Shown piece by piece: positions 60,135 to 64,000 of a stretch of DNA of 64,000 nucleotides; the first letter of the stretch is position 1; every line of letters begins with the position of its first letter. This stretch comes from Epiperipatus broadwayi. Taxonomy: Eukaryota > Onychophora > Udeonychophora > Euonychophora > Peripatidae. The position numbers and the translations under genes are program-made. The notes beneath the pieces are model-generated. The model made no database searches, was not told where the DNA came from, and was given only the letters and a program-made list of their open reading frames with translations. The DNA lies in NCBI GenBank assembly GCA_028023455.1, contig JAQFVV010012506.1:2906714-2970713 (forward strand), read 5' to 3'.

Positions 60135-60358
60135 ACTTAAATTTAACAGAGCATTTAAATTTTTCAGAGAGATTGATTCTCTGTCTGATACACACTGGAC
60201 ATTTACATTTTTCAGAGAGATTGCCTCTCTGTACCAGATATGACTTATTTTTGACTTTTCCAGAGCAGTGTGAATTTTTCAGAGAGATTTTGGACATTTA
60301 CATTTTTCAGAGAGATTGCCTCTTCACACCATATATAAGGTATCTCCAATCTATTTAA
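59640..60358 (+). repeat. 48-bp minisatellite, about 13 units, with higher-order structure
   Basis: Plus-strand units run like GAGAGATTGATTCTCTGTAC followed by CATATATAA and a T-rich part ending in TTTTCCAGAGAG. Most units are exactly 48 bp. Two are 66 bp with the same 18-bp extra segment (near 59899-59916 and 60152-60169), and one is 45 bp. A block of about 255 bp recurs (from about 59850 and about 60104), so the array grew partly by multi-unit duplication. The palindromic core GAGAGATTGATTCTCTG-type motif sits in each unit. Confidence 0.92.
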
Positions 60359-60547
60359 GAAGACAGATTTTTGAAACCACACATGCTGGTTTGTTACTAG
60401 ATTGAGAACTACAGACTGTTGAAACTTTTGTTCTCTTTCTAAAATATCTGGTTTCATCTCCCCTGTTGCCTCTCTTAACTCAATCATCTTATCGGATGCA
60501 TGAAGTTTTTCCTCCAACTCTCTTTTCCCAGATCGGAAGAGCTTCAT
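60245..60547 (-). pseudogene. Upstream part of the hypothetical repeat-protein locus
   Basis: A 100-residue minus-strand frame beginning at an ATG (60547). It is charged and probably helical (GKRELEEKLHASDKMIELRE), then enters the 48-bp repeats with PYIWCEEAISLKNVNV and stops at 60245 after leaving phase. It reads toward the same repeats as 59439-60134 but in a different phase, so at least one frame change lies between. The first codons after the ATG overlap the 13-bp adapter match at 60530-60542, so this start may be artificial. Confidence 0.35.
60530..60542 (+). other. Illumina adapter match, 13 bp
   Basis: AGATCGGAAGAGC, the common start of TruSeq-type adapters, is present exactly. Flanking bases do not continue the adapter. 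On its own a 13-mer could be chance, but with the 21-bp match at 62051-62071 it is probably residual adapter at a chimeric join. Confidence 0.75.
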
Positions 60548-61740
60548 GATCTATCCCAATCTGCTCTTTGGTCATCATCTCATTTACTTTCTTTACTGGA
60601 AGATTTGGTACTATGGCTACTATTGGCCTTTCTACTTCTTGAAGCCTATTCTCTATCAGTGTATCTAACTTTAGATTATTTTCTTTTATTATCAGTGGTC
60701 GGACTATCCAGATTATCTTTTAAAAACTGGTAAGCTCTGACTACCTTTCCCCATTTTTACAATTCTAACATATTCACCCATCTCTCCTGCTCTATCTTCT
60801 AAAGAGGTTTCAGCATTATCTTCTAATATCTGACTACCTTCTACTATACTCTCTGCACTTCTTTTGGCTATCCTCCTCTTAGCTATTTAGCCATCTTTTC
60901 ACAGAACGCACAAATCTTTTGTTCCAGACTTTCCTTTATTTCTTTTGGAACAGTTATAATCTTCTTGTATGTTTTGATACATACAATCTTCCATCAGTCT
61001 GGTCAATTTTATACCTGATAGTGCTTTCCTTCTTTATTCGAATCTGATACTCTTCAGTACTTGTTACTGTCCCCTTGTACTTTTACAGCAGCTTCTAATC
61101 CCATGATAACCTCTCCATCCTCTTCTTTATAAAGATTATCAACTCCAGGAATTTGAGGCCCTCTTCCCATGTTTCTCTATTTTATTTCCCCAAAGCTATA
61201 GGAATTTTATTAAGTTGTTTTCAACAGAGCTATTGATATTTTCTTTTAATTCATCTTCACTCCTCTCATCCTCTTTTTTAAACTTTCTATGCCTTTTTTA
61301 TCATCTCTTAAACTTTCTCTCCAGACTCTATTGTCTTCTAGCATACTTTTAAGCATCTGCATTATTTTGGTCCATGTCTGATGGTGCCACCTTTGCTATC
61401 TGAGCCTGGCCCACTTCTTCTGGCTCCTCATCTACCATTTCTGTACTTGAGGCCATATTATTGCTACTGACTTTAGAGGCATCTTCTCCTCATTTCCTCT
61501 TTTCCTCTTGAGCTTGTTTTTTAAAAACCTCCCCATCCTCTTCTTCAGGAGGAAAAAGATCACTGATCCCTGGGATTGGGACACCCTCCCCTCGTCCATA
61601 ACCTCTTCCATACTATAATTTAGTTCACTCATGTTATAAAACCACATATATCCCATCTGTACTTCCCTGACCATCAAAAATCGACACATCTTCTCCCTGT
61701 CTGACACCTATTCTGACCAACTGACTGATTTGATTTTCAC
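60548..61740 (-). pseudogene. Coding-like region with many frame breaks, family unknown
   Basis: On the minus strand this region is purine-rich and gives long Glu/Lys/Asp-rich stretches in alternating frames. Near 61690 one frame reads VRQGEDVSIFDGQGSTDGIY. Near 61590-61520 another reads VPIPGISDLFPPEEEDGEVF. Near 61180-61100 a third reads PQIPGVDNLYKEEDGEVI, a second copy of the same motif. Others give EMVDEEPEEVGQAQIAKVAP and ITVPKEIKESLEQKICAFCE. An open 91-residue frame at 61432-61707 overlaps in yet another phase. It looks like one low-complexity acidic protein with internal repeats, disrupted by indels. Because adapter sequence lies at both edges of this block, the breaks may be sequencing or assembly errors rather than decay. 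Confidence 0.4.
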
Positions 61741-62050
61741 CTTATTATGCATTTACAACAACAAAAAAATATTTTTAATATCCTTACTTAATGAACTCAC
61801 ACAACAACAATCTATATAGTACATGTCTGTCTGTAATAGGCCCAAATTATACATTCATCCATTCTCCCAGAATCCGACAGATATTGACAGTCCACAGAAT
61901 GACTAGCAGTTCACAATCTTGAGATAAATGAAAGAATTCAGTCACAACACTATAATCACACAATGCATCACGAGCACTCAGAAGATCATCCCAATTTGAT
62001 CACTATTAACTACCACAACCCTTGATTGAATGAAGCAAACTCTGTTAGAA

Positions 62051-62071
62051 TACACGACGCTCTTCCGATCT
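62051..62071 (+). other. Illumina adapter sequence, 21-bp exact match
   Basis: The bases ACACGACGCTCTTCCGATCT, preceded by T, equal the 3' end of the Illumina read-1 adapter. A 21-bp exact match in an AT-rich genome is not expected by chance. Sequence to the right (from 62072) would be insert; sequence to the left is not adapter, so this marks an assembly chimera or untrimmed read. Confidence 0.97.
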
Positions 62072-62083
62072 TAAGTCTTAGGG

Positions 62084-62405
62084 GCTAAAGTAGATAAACT
62101 ATGCCTTGCTCTCTCTCTTGGAGTCTTATGTGGCAAGTATCAAGGAATGCCCTGCTTATTATAGACTACAAAAACGAAACCTTGCTCTCTCTCTCTCTTG
62201 GAGACTTATAGGCTGATATCATGGCAGGACTACTGTTAACTGCTTCATGATCAAATAAGAATAACATATGAACTTGATTGGGTAAACTATGCCATGCTCT
62301 CTCTCTTGGAGACTTATAGGTTGGTACTTCGATGGCAGGTCTGCTGTTACTGCCTTATGATAAAATAAAGACAACATATAAATTGGGTTGGAGCAGTGAA
62401 TGGGT
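62084..62405 (+). repeat. Tandem repeat, unit about 113 bp, two units plus a partial
   Basis: TGCTCTCTCTCTTGGAGACT-type sequence starts at about 62104, 62180 and 62292. The last two units continue in parallel through GACTTATAGG, GGCAGG-CT, CTGTTA and ACATAT. The first unit is shortened. Confidence 0.8.
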
Positions 62406-63063
62406 TTGATCATTCATAAGTTACACGGTAAATACATAGCCTTCTCAAGGCAATGACAAAACTTCCTCACTCATCATCAAAACTGCAATCTAACCAACCA
62501 AACTCCAACGATCAACCATCCAATCAAACCTCTAAAATCATAGACTTTTTACAAAATGAACTCCCCAAACACACATGAGACTACTATTCCATAATTCATC
62601 ACTATTACTATGCCTATCCCTATCTGGCAATAAATCATTTTAATGTTCCACAAAAAAAATCTATTATTTATTTCACCTTTGTCTTAAGTTGTGATATTCA
62701 TCTCTATTTTCAAAATTGATAAAACAAAACTAAGCTGTTTTATGGCTGTACCCATTTTATATCATCATCAATGAATAATTAAATCATATTAAACATCATC
62801 ATCTAAAATAAGACTGTTTGGCCAAGAAAATTTTGTAAGACAAAAAAAATTTTTACTGAAAAAAAAATTTTACTAAAAAATTTCTCATTTTTTAACTACA
62901 TATCCCCCATCATTCTATAGATTCTCTTTCAGGTATATGGTAAAATATCGGGCCCCAAGTTGGGTGTCCATCAAAACACAATTAAAGAATCAAAAAAAGA
63001 TATTACCATACCTGAGTAGTCCATAGAATGATCATAATATTTAAAAGAAATAAGTAAATTATT
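62406..63063. other. No feature seen
   Basis: Less AT-rich at first (62400-62640), then AT-rich with A and T runs up to the gap. Confidence 0.4.
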
Positions 63064-63563
63064 NNNNNNNNNNNNNNNNNNNNNNNNNNNNNNNNNNNNN
63101 NNNNNNNNNNNNNNNNNNNNNNNNNNNNNNNNNNNNNNNNNNNNNNNNNNNNNNNNNNNNNNNNNNNNNNNNNNNNNNNNNNNNNNNNNNNNNNNNNNNN
63201 NNNNNNNNNNNNNNNNNNNNNNNNNNNNNNNNNNNNNNNNNNNNNNNNNNNNNNNNNNNNNNNNNNNNNNNNNNNNNNNNNNNNNNNNNNNNNNNNNNNN
63301 NNNNNNNNNNNNNNNNNNNNNNNNNNNNNNNNNNNNNNNNNNNNNNNNNNNNNNNNNNNNNNNNNNNNNNNNNNNNNNNNNNNNNNNNNNNNNNNNNNNN
63401 NNNNNNNNNNNNNNNNNNNNNNNNNNNNNNNNNNNNNNNNNNNNNNNNNNNNNNNNNNNNNNNNNNNNNNNNNNNNNNNNNNNNNNNNNNNNNNNNNNNN
63501 NNNNNNNNNNNNNNNNNNNNNNNNNNNNNNNNNNNNNNNNNNNNNNNNNNNNNNNNNNNNNNN
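63064..63563. other. Assembly gap, 500 N
   Basis: Exactly 500 N, a standard scaffold placeholder, so true size is unknown. Apparent frames across it have no meaning. Confidence 0.99.
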
Positions 63564-63718
63564 AAAATAGACATATAAAAAGTAAAAAACTAAAGAAATA
63601 GATAACGATCAAATTAACCCACCTTTGTTAACCAGTTGATTTTTTCTGACAAAGAAATTGAGCTGGACTATGAAGATGCATCTGAGATGCTATCAATGAA
63701 CAACAGAGATTAAAATAA

Positions 63719-63952
63719 CAGTACACTCAAAGAAATTATAATGATAATAAAAATAGTGGCAATGTTAGAGGTTTAAATGCAATTTCCAAATTATACAAAC
63801 TTAAAAACTGGATCAAGAAGACAAGGCCACATATTATAGGGCTGCTTGGAACCAAGAATTATGCTGCGTCCAAAATAGATCCTAATAGATATCTAAATGC
63901 TGAAGAGTTTTGTGCATATCTCAAGGATATCACATGGCAGACACTGGCCTAA
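63719..63952 (+). pseudogene. LINE endonuclease amino-terminal fragment
   Basis: An open stretch bounded by TAA at 63716 and TAA at 63950. From 63761 it reads NVRGLNAISKLYKLKNWIKK, then TRPHIIGLLGTKNYAAS, ending KDITWQTLA. This matches the start of the apurinic-type endonuclease of non-LTR elements: NxRGLN, then LxxWIxxxxPDIIxLxET. The catalytic Glu of the ET motif is replaced (GT). The family is not determined; the rest of the element would lie beyond the window or is lost. Confidence 0.55.
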
Positions 63953-64000
63953 TGATTAACAATACCTGTCCATTCATAACTTTCAAAATACGTCATATAG

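Noticed and set aside
59708-60358. Plus-strand frames through the 48-bp array
   Set aside because: Any frame stays open in such an array if one unit lacks stops. Only the minus-strand frames connect with non-repeat coding-like sequence.
62971-63612. Long frames across 63064-63563
   Set aside because: They span 500 N and carry no information.

Overview
The window looks like intergenic (or deep intronic) DNA from an AT-rich metazoan, almost certainly an invertebrate. I found no host protein-coding gene, tRNA gene, rRNA gene, operon-like layout or CRISPR array. Nearly every stretch that reads as protein belongs to a decayed transposable element. The set found (Merlin/ISXO2-type, hAT of the KIAA1586-like type, a DD41D Tc1/mariner-like element, two K02A2.6-like Ty3/gypsy elements, LINE fragments, a truncated tRNA-derived SINE) would suit a mollusc such as a cephalopod, or an arthropod. 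The sequence alone does not decide the species.

Layout. 0-2.5 kb: AT-rich filler. 2.6-6.7 kb: a cluster of nested inverted and direct repeats around a dead Merlin/ISXO2 transposase (minus strand). 7.6-11.2 kb: a complete hAT element with terminal inverted repeats (TIRs), an 8-bp target site duplication (TSD) and a broken transposase (plus strand). 11.3-28.0 kb: mostly featureless, with a (TA)n tract, small repeats and one unexplained minus-strand ORF near 21.1-21.3 kb. 28.1-29.7 kb: a gypsy remnant (minus strand) with gag, zinc knuckle, protease and integrase pieces; reverse transcriptase and RNase H are gone. 30.0-30.5 kb: a long (TATC)n array, followed by three 92-bp tandem repeats. 32.05-42.19 kb: two direct copies of a roughly 3.1-kb sequence. 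The first copy carries a 2,670-bp DNA transposon with TIRs and an 8-bp TSD; the second copy preserves the empty site. 43.2 kb: a LINE reverse-transcriptase scrap. 46.3-47.1 kb: a palindromic repeat family. 49.7-51.07 kb: a complete but dead Tc1/mariner-type element. 51.9-52.6 kb: LINE endonuclease remnant, then SINE head. 52.7-56.4 kb: a 5'-truncated gypsy element (minus strand) with 3' LTR and a nearly intact pol. 57.08-58.58 kb: a 1.5-kb foldback palindrome. 59.4-61.7 kb: a minus-strand coding-like locus with a 48-bp in-frame minisatellite. 62.1-62.4 kb: short tandem repeats. 63.06-63.56 kb: a 500-N gap. 63.7-63.95 kb: the start of a LINE endonuclease domain.

The two most useful points are these. 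First, the empty and filled sites in the 3.1-kb paralogues prove and date insertion of an unclassified DNA transposon whose interior is a satellite-like array. Second, exact Illumina adapter sequence sits at 60530-60542 and 62051-62071, next to the N gap and inside the most novel-looking coding region. Contiguity and reading frames between about 59.4 and 63.6 kb should therefore be treated as suspect. Calls were made by eye; coordinates of repeats and decayed domains are approximate to a few bases unless an exact motif is given.
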